A stretch of 64,000 nucleotides of DNA from an uncultured Duncaniella sp. Its GTDB lineage: Bacteria; Bacteroidota; Bacteroidia; Bacteroidales; Muribaculaceae. Where the stretch lies: assembly GCA_910578515.1 (NCBI GenBank), contig CAJTQR010000002.1, forward strand, positions 372,001 through 436,000, given 5' to 3'. The notes beneath the pieces are model-generated. The model saw only the letters and a program-made list of their open reading frames with translations, made no database searches and had not been told where the DNA came from. The position numbers were made by a program, and so were the translations under genes. This document shows positions 15,766-23,105 of the stretch, piece by piece (within the stretch, counting starts at the first letter, position 1; each line of letters starts with the position of its first letter).

Positions 15766-16757
15766 AAAAACTCAGTCTGATTATTTTCTGCACGTTGCTT
15801 ACAGGCTGTTACGAAGATTTCACACCTGATATTGACACTACCCCGGTGCTATGTATAAATTCGCTCATCACTGCCGGTGAGCCAATCAATGTGCAGGTTT
15901 CCCGCACATGGCTTTATACCGACCGTGAACCAAGCGTGCTGACCGACGCCACTGTCAGCATCTATGCCAATGGTGTGCTTCAGGATGAATCATACATACC
16001 TCGTGAGGGTGACAGTATAAAAATCGTGGCGCATAGCGACACTTATGGCGATGCGGAGGCAGAGGTCACAGTACCTGTTGCGGTGCCGATTGGTGAGGTC
16101 ACGTATGATACTTATCTCAATTCGGCGCGGATATATGAGTTGCCGGGATATGTGGCGGTGGGAGAGGTGTATTTTAATCTACGTGCCAATCTGATGATTA
16201 ATGACCCTGCAATAGAGGAAAATTATTACCGTTTCTCATATACATCTTATTGCAAACTTCAGCGCCATCCGCAACCGGATGATAATCCTAATGGCTCGTA
16301 TGCTTCTCCGGCAGGGTTCTATTCAGGTGATTTCAGAGAGGATGCCGAGCCTATTTTCTCGGAGCATATCGGTGTGTTTGAATCAATAATGGGTGGCGAC
16401 GTTTATGGATTCACATTTTTTACCGACAGGTCTTTTCAAGGGTCCGCATATCCATTGCACCTCTATTACACCGACTGCGTGTATAGAGTGAGTGCAAGGG
16501 AAGAGAATGACGACCTGTTTGACTGCGGGCTGGTGCTCACTCTCACCACAGTCTCTGAGAGCTATTATTTCTGGGCTAATTATTGTTGGCAACGAGATGA
16601 GGGTACGCTTGAGGATTTCTCAAACCTTGGTTTCAGCGACCCAATGTATGGCTACAGTAATGTGTCGACAGGAGCCGGAATAGTAGCAGCCCAATCACAT
16701 TCGACCGATACCCTGAGTTTAAAAACGTTTATAGAACAAGTTGTAAATAATAAATGA
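15753..16757 (+). CDS. DUF4249 domain-containing lipoprotein
   Basis: 334 residues with a lipoprotein signal (LIIFCTLLTGC, Cys near residue 19) followed by YEDFTPDIDTTPVLCINSLI, the usual start of DUF4249. The next part has the family's VQVSRTW and DATVSIYANG strands. DUF4249 proteins are outer-membrane-associated lipoproteins that almost always follow an STN-type TBDT; they are presumed surface or periplasmic accessories of the receptor, but no biochemical role is known to me. The start codon lies inside the last codons of the TBDT. A second DUF4249 gene (22145-23095) is paired the same way with the paralogous receptor. Confidence 0.88.
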   Translation: MAILKKLSLIIFCTLLTGCYEDFTPDIDTTPVLCINSLITAGEPINVQVSRTWLYTDREPSVLTDATVSIYANGVLQDESYIPREGDSIKIVAHSDTYGDAEAEVTVPVAVPIGEVTYDTYLNSARIYELPGYVAVGEVYFNLRANLMINDPAIEENYYRFSYTSYCKLQRHPQPDDNPNGSYASPAGFYSGDFREDAEPIFSEHIGVFESIMGGDVYGFTFFTDRSFQGSAYPLHLYYTDCVYRVSAREENDDLFDCGLVLTLTTVSESYYFWANYCWQRDEGTLEDFSNLGFSDPMYGYSNVSTGAGIVAAQSHSTDTLSLKTFIEQVVNNK

Positions 16758-16763
16758 TTAGGT

Positions 16764-16809
16764 TTTAGAGGTCGTTGGTTACAATTATTGTCAGACAACG
16801 ACCTCTAAA
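16764..16809. terminator. Strong bidirectional terminator hairpin
   Basis: TTTAGAGGTCGTTG (16764-16777) pairs perfectly with CAACGACCTCTAAA (16796-16809) around an 18-nt loop, between the convergent DUF4249 and yaaA genes. Confidence 0.75.
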
Positions 16810-16812
16810 TTT

Positions 16813-17589
16813 TCAAGCGGTATGGAAGGTGATGGTATGGGTCGTGCTGTCAGTATCGGCATGTATGTAAAGGTCGGTCGCTAAACCGGAGAGTCCCCGG
16901 GGTGTGGTGATGCCGCCGCTGATTATATGGCGGAGAAGATTGCCGCGCAGGGTCTTCAGTTTGCCGGCATTTGGCGTTTTCATCAATCCACCCGGTAAAA
17001 CTTCGCGGAATTCCATCTTCCACACCTCCACCAATGGTTCAATCTTTTTCCAATCTATGCAACGCGCGGCATCGGCAGGGAGGATATCAAGCAAATGCCG
17101 GCAACCGGTGGTGCTGATTTCTTTCATCAGACATTCGGTCACCGCCTCACGCCAGAATACGTTAAAGCTTTTACCCTCAGGCGCAAGCCGGGTGGTGAAG
17201 TCAAAGCGATAAGGCTTGATGATATCCTCCGGTCGGAGCCATCCGTAGAGCGAGGAGATGATTCTGACCCTCTCCTCAGTGCTACGGCGACATTCATTGT
17301 CCAGTGAGCTATACCCGAAAGCCTTGAATACCACTCCGGTAAAAGCCTCTATGGCTCTTGAACCCAACGCTTTGTTAGGGAACTCATAGACCATCTGCTG
17401 CAATTTGCGCACCATCGGAAGACTCAGTTTCAAGTCCTTCACCAGATTCTCGGCAGAAATGTCGCGAAGCGACTCCATCACTCTGTCGGCTCCACACTCA
17501 AGAGCCGGACAATGGGTTATGTATTCATCCTTCTCGACTGCATCGCGACAAGGTGTCATGGTTTTGGATTCAGCTATCAGTATAAGCAT
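16813..17589 (-). CDS. yaaA: YaaA family peroxide stress protein
   Basis: 258 residues from the ATG at 17589; an upstream start at 17643 adds a hydrophobic, non-family extension. It has the UPF0246/YaaA signatures: MLILIAESKTM at the start, AIEAFTGVVFKAF, RVRIISSLYGWLRPEDIIKPYR, and a C-terminal KTLRGNLLRHIISGGI. The length fits the family. YaaA lowers intracellular free iron and protects DNA and proteins during peroxide stress in E. coli. It is a single gene on the minus strand between two outer-membrane operons and ends at a shared terminator. I see no consensus promoter upstream of it. Confidence 0.93.
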   Translation of the reverse strand: MLILIAESKTMTPCRDAVEKDEYITHCPALECGADRVMESLRDISAENLVKDLKLSLPMVRKLQQMVYEFPNKALGSRAIEAFTGVVFKAFGYSSLDNECRRSTEERVRIISSLYGWLRPEDIIKPYRFDFTTRLAPEGKSFNVFWREAVTECLMKEISTTGCRHLLDILPADAARCIDWKKIEPLVEVWKMEFREVLPGGLMKTPNAGKLKTLRGNLLRHIISGGITTPRGLSGLATDLYIHADTDSTTHTITFHTA

Positions 17590-17728
17590 TGTAAAACGGT
17601 GATTTATCGGGGTGTAAAAGTAGTAATAAAACATCAAAAGCAATAGAGAAAACAGTTGTTAATAAATAAAAAAAGTTAAATGAACGAATTTATTAGCAGG
17701 TTGCGATGAATTTATTAATTATAATGAT

Positions 17729-17736
17729 TATATTTG
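17729..17736 (+). promoter_or_regulatory. -7 promoter element of the TBDT/GLPGLI operon
   Basis: TATATTTG, 42 bp before the ATG at 17779. No TTTG at the usual -33 spacing. Confidence 0.5.
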
Positions 17737-17778
17737 CGAAGTCTAATCATTTAGTTTTAGTAATAATAATTCTCACAG

Positions 17779-20364
17779 ATGCTTATGCTTCGTTCAATCA
17801 TTATAATTTTATGCACATGGCTCGTAGTCGGCATGCAGGCACAAGTTACTGTGACCGGAAAAGTGATAGATGGCTCTGACAAAGAGCCGCTGGCGGGGGT
17901 GTCAGTGATGGTGAGGGGAGCAGATGGGAAAATAAAGAAATTCGCCTCATCGGATACCAACGGTAAATTCTCCATGACGCTGCCTTCGGTGGATGGATGT
18001 GTGCTTGAGTCATCAATGATAGGATATGCCAAGCAGAAGGTCGACCTCGCGGGGAAAAGTTTTCCAATCACCGTTACGATGACCACCGAGGCTTTTCAGC
18101 TGAAGGAGGTGGCGGTGAAGGCTGAGCGTATCCGTGAGAATGGTGACACAATCACCTATAGTGTGGCAAGCTTCGCGCAGAAGCAGGACAAGACAATCGG
18201 AGATGTGCTCAACCGTATGCCCGGCATAGATGTGGAAAGCACAGGTAGAATCAAGTATCAGGGCACGGCGATAAACAAATTCTATATCGAAGGTAATGAT
18301 TTGCTTGGCGGGAAATATGGCATAGCCACCAATGGGATAGCCCATGATGATATCGGGGCTGTAGAGGTGATGGAAAACCATCAGCCCATGCAGGTGCTCC
18401 GGGGTCTCAGCTTCTCGGACAAAGCCGCCATAAATCTGAAAATGAAAAACAGCTCTAAGGCTACCATGCTGATGCATGGTAATATAGGTGGCGGTTACTC
18501 CAATCAACCGAAAGGGGCGATTTGGGATGCCGATATATTCACCATGATGGTGAGCGGCTCGTATCAGATGATAACAACGCTGAAAGGTAACAATAATGGT
18601 ACGAGTCTACGCCAGCAGCTGTATAGCTTCACCGGCGGTGGTCCGGAGGAGGAGCTGGGTAGCTACGTGAGCATATCCACTCCCTCAACCCCGGGTCTCA
18701 AGCAGAAACGCACACTTATGAACCGTTCCTTGATGTTCTCATCCAGTCATCTTTGGAAAAATAAGAGAGGGGGTGAGTTCAAAGCCCAGATAGATTACCT
18801 TAAGGACCGAGTGAGTTCGCGCGGCTCTACGGTGACAAGCTATTTCCTCGATTCGGGCGACAAGGTAATCACGGAGGATAAGAAGGCTCTCGCCCACACC
18901 GATGAGCTTACGGGTAAATTCAGCTATGAGGTGAATGAGAAAAAGTATTTTCTTAATAATACTCTTGACACCAAGCTCAGTTGGAATGACATGGAGCTGA
19001 ACCTTGGTGGCACCCTGCAGAATGAGCAGAAAGCGAGGACCCCGGAGTATTCAGTGACAAATAATCTGAAAGTAATCCGTCGTTTCGGCTCGCATCATCT
19101 GGTCACATTCACAAGCCTAAACGAGTGGATGTCGCATCCGGAGCGGCTCACGGTGGAGCAGAATGGTACAGACTACGGGCAGAGAGTGGGACAGCATTCA
19201 TTTTTAACCAATGAAAATGCCTCATACGGATTTGTGCTCAAAGGATTGATGATTTCACTTGACGGAGGAGTGAGCGGGTATTTCCGTAATCTCGATACCG
19301 AGCTATGGGGGATGGATGCGTTGGATTATAAGAAGGATAATGACCTTACGACAAATTATCTGAGACTGTACGTGTCGCCAAAGATTGAATACAATTACCG
19401 CAGGTTTGAGCTACGGCTCACTGTGCCGATGAATTTCTACAGCTACTTTTTCAGTGCCGGACTTGATGACCGGCGGGAGGTATTTGCGTCGCCCCATTTG
19501 TCACTGCAATGGAAGGTGACACCGCGTATGGAGATAAGGGCAAGCGGCTCGGCAAAACGTACACCGGCCTCACTTCACAACATACATCCGGGGGTGACGT
19601 TGTCGAATTACCGCACGCTACAGGGTGGAGTGGATGACTATTATCCATCATCGGGTCAATCGGTCAGCCTGTCATATCGTTACCGCTATCCTCGCCAGGG
19701 TATTTTTGTGTTTGCCAATGCCATGCATTCGTGGGGAAAGACAAAATACGGTACCGCACAGCAGATTGTGGATGATTATATCATCTATTCCTATCGCAAA
19801 TCACCAAGCCGGCATGAGACTACAAATATCATGCTCAACATGAGCAAATCGCTTGATTTCATGCGCGGGGCAGTGAGTTTAAACGGCTCATATATGATAT
19901 CGGACAAGAACATCATGTCACAATCAAGGGTAGTGGATTACTCCAACCGTAATCTGTCGTTGATGGCGAGGCTCAATGGTAATGTGTCGACCTATTTCAA
20001 CTGGAGCTACATGTTTGAATACGGGAGGTCATATCTGCGCATGGAGCGTCTCCCCTCGCAGTCGACCAACGATTTCCAGCATACTTTCACAGGTGTATGG
20101 ACCCCCGGCAACAAGTTCAGCTGGAGTGCGTCGGGAGAGTTCTATCGCAATGAACTGGAACCCCATGAGTATAAGAACCTGTTTATGCTCGACACCAAGG
20201 TGGCTTACAATATCTCGCGCCGAGTGGAGATATCAGCCACACTCTCAAATATCCTAAATCGTAAGGAATACTATTATAAATCGTACGGAACCCTTTCGGA
20301 AGTGGAGCGCTCGAGCAGTCTGCGCGGACGTGAGTTCATGATTTCCATATATCTTAAAAAGTAA
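17779..20364 (+). CDS. TonB-dependent receptor with carboxypeptidase-regulatory-like domain
   Basis: 861 residues; ATG codons at 17779 and 17785 are both usable. The signal peptide ends GMQAQ. A CarboxypepD_reg-like domain follows at about 23-108 (VTVTGKVIDGSDKEPLAGVSVMV). The plug at about 115-230 has KQDKTIGDVLNRMPGIDV and INKFYIEGNDLLGGKYG, and the barrel is of the OMP_b-brl_3 kind. There is no STN domain, so it should not signal to the flanking FecR systems. It heads an operon with two GLPGLI proteins (20381 and 21282). Receptor-plus-GLPGLI pairs recur in Bacteroidota, suggesting the small proteins assist or modify the receptor. The substrate is not known to me. Confidence 0.88.
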   Translation: MLMLRSIIIILCTWLVVGMQAQVTVTGKVIDGSDKEPLAGVSVMVRGADGKIKKFASSDTNGKFSMTLPSVDGCVLESSMIGYAKQKVDLAGKSFPITVTMTTEAFQLKEVAVKAERIRENGDTITYSVASFAQKQDKTIGDVLNRMPGIDVESTGRIKYQGTAINKFYIEGNDLLGGKYGIATNGIAHDDIGAVEVMENHQPMQVLRGLSFSDKAAINLKMKNSSKATMLMHGNIGGGYSNQPKGAIWDADIFTMMVSGSYQMITTLKGNNNGTSLRQQLYSFTGGGPEEELGSYVSISTPSTPGLKQKRTLMNRSLMFSSSHLWKNKRGGEFKAQIDYLKDRVSSRGSTVTSYFLDSGDKVITEDKKALAHTDELTGKFSYEVNEKKYFLNNTLDTKLSWNDMELNLGGTLQNEQKARTPEYSVTNNLKVIRRFGSHHLVTFTSLNEWMSHPERLTVEQNGTDYGQRVGQHSFLTNENASYGFVLKGLMISLDGGVSGYFRNLDTELWGMDALDYKKDNDLTTNYLRLYVSPKIEYNYRRFELRLTVPMNFYSYFFSAGLDDRREVFASPHLSLQWKVTPRMEIRASGSAKRTPASLHNIHPGVTLSNYRTLQGGVDDYYPSSGQSVSLSYRYRYPRQGIFVFANAMHSWGKTKYGTAQQIVDDYIIYSYRKSPSRHETTNIMLNMSKSLDFMRGAVSLNGSYMISDKNIMSQSRVVDYSNRNLSLMARLNGNVSTYFNWSYMFEYGRSYLRMERLPSQSTNDFQHTFTGVWTPGNKFSWSASGEFYRNELEPHEYKNLFMLDTKVAYNISRRVEISATLSNILNRKEYYYKSYGTLSEVERSSSLRGREFMISIYLKK

Positions 20365-20380
20365 AATAAACTGTTTTTGC

Positions 20381-21268
20381 ATGAAATATAAAGTAATCAA
20401 ATCAATACTCGCTTCCGTGTGCATGCTTGCGGTCGTGCCGGGAGTGTCAGCACAGGATGTATCAGCACAGGATGTGCCGATAGCGTTCATGCGCGCCACC
20501 TATACCTTCACTTACCTCGGTACAGCTCCGTATAATGGCAAGGAGTACAGCAGGGCTGAGGATTATATGCTCCAGATAGCACCCGGAGAATCACGCTTTT
20601 GCGGAATAACCAATTATGAGTATGAGAAACTTATGGCGACGGATGAGGGTAAAGCCCTGATTAGCGATTTGTTCCGTCGCGCCACGGTATATGACAGTTC
20701 CGGTAAAGTGAAGGAAATCAAAATGGACCTCGTCAAGGATGATATGCCAAAGCGTGGCAACGCCAGGGTGGTGTATAAACAGCACGGTGCGGGAGAACTG
20801 CGAGTGACAGACAGATTGCCATTTGAGGATGTGGTCTATACAGTGCCGATGGCCGATTTGGTGTGGGAAATCACAGATTCGGTCAAGACTATACTTGGCT
20901 ATGAATGCCAAAGGGCGGAATCGCTATATCATGGTCGTAACTGGGAGGCATGGTTTGCTCCGGACATACCTGTGCAGGAGGGTCCCTGGCAGTTGTGCGG
21001 ACTTCCGGGTCTGATTATGGAGGCGCGTACCGAGGGTGATGAATACATCTTTGTAATAAACGGAGTGGAAAAGGTGGAGGAGCCGATACTTCCTATGCCA
21101 AAGAAACGGGATTACATCAAGACAGACCGCATTAAATTTCTCAGAGAGAAAAATGAAAGTCTTGAGGACCCCGCCAAGGTGCTCGGCGGCAATGTGCGAA
21201 ACGCAAACGGGAAGCCGATAGGGAAAGTAAAATTGTTGCACGACCTTATAGAGACAGATTACAAATAA
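20381..21268 (+). CDS. GLPGLI family protein (copy 1)
   Basis: 295 residues with a signal peptide ending in a duplicated cleavage region (SAQDVSAQDV). It contains the family motif GLPGLI at residues 207-212, inside a larger conserved block: WEITDSVKTILGYECQRAE, YHGRNWEAWFAPDIPVQEGPW and LCGLPGLIMEA. The C-terminus ends LLHDLIETDYK, a tail motif shared with the other two copies. GLPGLI proteins are secreted Bacteroidota proteins of unknown function, often next to TBDT genes. The gene starts 16 bp after the TBDT stop, so it is in the same operon. I assign family only. Confidence 0.88.
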   Translation: MKYKVIKSILASVCMLAVVPGVSAQDVSAQDVPIAFMRATYTFTYLGTAPYNGKEYSRAEDYMLQIAPGESRFCGITNYEYEKLMATDEGKALISDLFRRATVYDSSGKVKEIKMDLVKDDMPKRGNARVVYKQHGAGELRVTDRLPFEDVVYTVPMADLVWEITDSVKTILGYECQRAESLYHGRNWEAWFAPDIPVQEGPWQLCGLPGLIMEARTEGDEYIFVINGVEKVEEPILPMPKKRDYIKTDRIKFLREKNESLEDPAKVLGGNVRNANGKPIGKVKLLHDLIETDYK

Positions 21269-21281
21269 AAAGTGCAGAGAT

Positions 21282-22154
21282 ATGAAAAAATTTATCGTGA
21301 CACTCTTAGGATTGCTTTTTATTGCATCAGGTTCGATGGCTAAGAAAAAATATCCTATGTCAATAATGAGGGCGAGCTATGACTACGATTACAATTTCAC
21401 TTTCAGCGATGGTGAGAATAAACGGAAACATGCCGACATGATTTTACTCATCGCACCTGAGATGTCGCGCTTCTACAGTATAAAGACAGAGTTTCTTGAC
21501 TCGTTGCGTGATACACCGAACGGCAGGAAAATATATCACCAGATGATATCCGATGCCATGGCAAAAGGACACGGAGATATTGATGCAATAGATATGCCTT
21601 GCAAGGATGTGCATACACAGGTGACAAAATGGTTTGACAAAGGTGAAATCAGTGTGATTGACTTCGTCAACATGAACAACTATGTATATACTGAGCCAAT
21701 AGGTGAGTTGCAGTGGACCATCGGCGATTCGTTGCGCACTGTGCTTGGCTATGAATGCCAGCAGGCGTTTGCCGATTACCATGGGCGCAGATGGACGGCA
21801 TGGTTTGCTCCTGAAATCCCGGTTACTGACGGTCCATGGAAATTGTACGGGCTTCCGGGGCTGATAATGGAGGCTTCGTGTGAGGAGGATGAGCATAAAT
21901 TTACGATTACAGGTGTTGAGAAATTCTCACAACCTGTCACACCGAAGCCGGGTAACCCAGTGTTGGAAAAAACAGACCGTATAAGCTTCTTAAAGGAAAA
22001 ACGAGCCTCAATCTCCGGTTCTGACCAGGAGCTTAATGCACTCCTGCTGATGGGAGTTGATGGCAAAGGCTCTGACTCATACAGGGGAGCCACGAAACCA
22101 TCCGAGAGTCAGCAAACCATTATCCATGATTTTCTCGAGACCGACTACAGATGA
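21282..22154 (+). CDS. GLPGLI family protein (copy 2)
   Basis: 290 residues, signal peptide ending GSMAKK. The conserved block reads WTIGDSLRTVLGYECQQAF, YHGRRWTAWFAPEIPVTDGPW and LYGLPGLIMEA, so the Cys just before GLPGLI in copies 1 and 3 is Tyr here. The tail is IIHDFLETDYR. It follows copy 1 by 13 bp and probably shares its transcript. Its last 10 bp overlap the end of the convergent DUF4249 gene, with no terminator between them. Role unknown; divergence from copy 1 suggests specialisation rather than recent duplication. Confidence 0.87.
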   Translation: MKKFIVTLLGLLFIASGSMAKKKYPMSIMRASYDYDYNFTFSDGENKRKHADMILLIAPEMSRFYSIKTEFLDSLRDTPNGRKIYHQMISDAMAKGHGDIDAIDMPCKDVHTQVTKWFDKGEISVIDFVNMNNYVYTEPIGELQWTIGDSLRTVLGYECQQAFADYHGRRWTAWFAPEIPVTDGPWKLYGLPGLIMEASCEEDEHKFTITGVEKFSQPVTPKPGNPVLEKTDRISFLKEKRASISGSDQELNALLLMGVDGKGSDSYRGATKPSESQQTIIHDFLETDYR

Positions 22155-23095
22155 GGTGAAAGCCAGCCGGAGTCGTAATATTGGCAGCCGCCTAATACGC
22201 CGAATCCGTTCGTGATGTTGGTGTAGTGGCTTCTGATGGGTGCCAGTCCGTTTTGTCCAAGCTCATTATTGCTGATATCGTTAACCGATTTAAGATAATG
22301 GTAGAGTTCGGAGGAAAGTGTGTAGAGCGCCACTTTGTAGAGATGCTTCTCTCCGGAGGCAGCCTGTCCCGATTCTTCCGGCGTATCAGGGATATAATCC
22401 ACATTGAGGCGCAGTGTATATTCCTTGCCCTGTACCTGCTCATCGCTCCATATATAGAGGTCCTGATAATAATTGTAATCAAGGTCAAAAGTGGCATCGA
22501 TACCGACTTTATGGTTAAGCAAAGGTTCGTCAGTGAGCCCCGGCTTGAGCACTGTTTCCGTGGAGTCAGCGCCTGATACGTTCATTCGGCATACCCTCAC
22601 ACCATAATAATCAACGGATGATGCGTCATCCGTGAAATTGATGCGGATTTGTAGTTGTGGAGATATGCCGGGCTTTAATCCGAATGATATGTGGTTGAGC
22701 GGGAATGGAGGCGGGATTACGGTGAAAGCGCTTACGGGTGCGATGCCATCGGTTGAAGCCATGATTTCAATTCTGTCACCCTCATTTACATGGCTGCACA
22801 CATAATAGCACTCTGCGGGGAGTGACGGAGTAGCTTTTTCATTCCATTGTACGGGGTGTAGAGTACCGTTTATTCTGAAATCAATATCGGCTCCCGGAAT
22901 ACCCTTCGGAGGGGTGCCGGAGCTTGAGAGCGGCACGCTTCGTGACAGTTGTATGAGCACAGTGTCGGTGTCGGGCGAAGGCATACAGTAGAGCACTGTC
23001 TTTTCGTCGGTATCCGGACATTCCGGCTCAAAATAGGAGTCGCACGAGCAAAGTAAAAGCAGGAGGAAGAGGATTGTGGTGAGATGTGGTAGCAT
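22145..23095 (-). CDS. DUF4249 domain-containing lipoprotein (second copy)
   Basis: 316 residues. The lipoprotein signal is LFLLLLLCSC (Cys near 18), followed by DSYFEPECPDTDEKTVLYCMPS, a typical DUF4249 start with an added Cys pair. Later segments (GADIDFRINGTLHPVQW, CRMNVSGADS, and SELYHYLKSVNDI near the end) match the family layout. It lies 10 bp after the TBDT at 23106-25715, completing a sigma/FecR/TBDT/DUF4249 operon that mirrors the one at 12243-16757. It ends by overlapping the convergent GLPGLI gene by 10 bp. Function of the family is unknown. Confidence 0.87.
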   Translation of the reverse strand: MLPHLTTILFLLLLLCSCDSYFEPECPDTDEKTVLYCMPSPDTDTVLIQLSRSVPLSSSGTPPKGIPGADIDFRINGTLHPVQWNEKATPSLPAECYYVCSHVNEGDRIEIMASTDGIAPVSAFTVIPPPFPLNHISFGLKPGISPQLQIRINFTDDASSVDYYGVRVCRMNVSGADSTETVLKPGLTDEPLLNHKVGIDATFDLDYNYYQDLYIWSDEQVQGKEYTLRLNVDYIPDTPEESGQAASGEKHLYKVALYTLSSELYHYLKSVNDISNNELGQNGLAPIRSHYTNITNGFGVLGGCQYYDSGWLSPHL

Positions 23096-23105
23096 ATCGG
23101 TGAGG

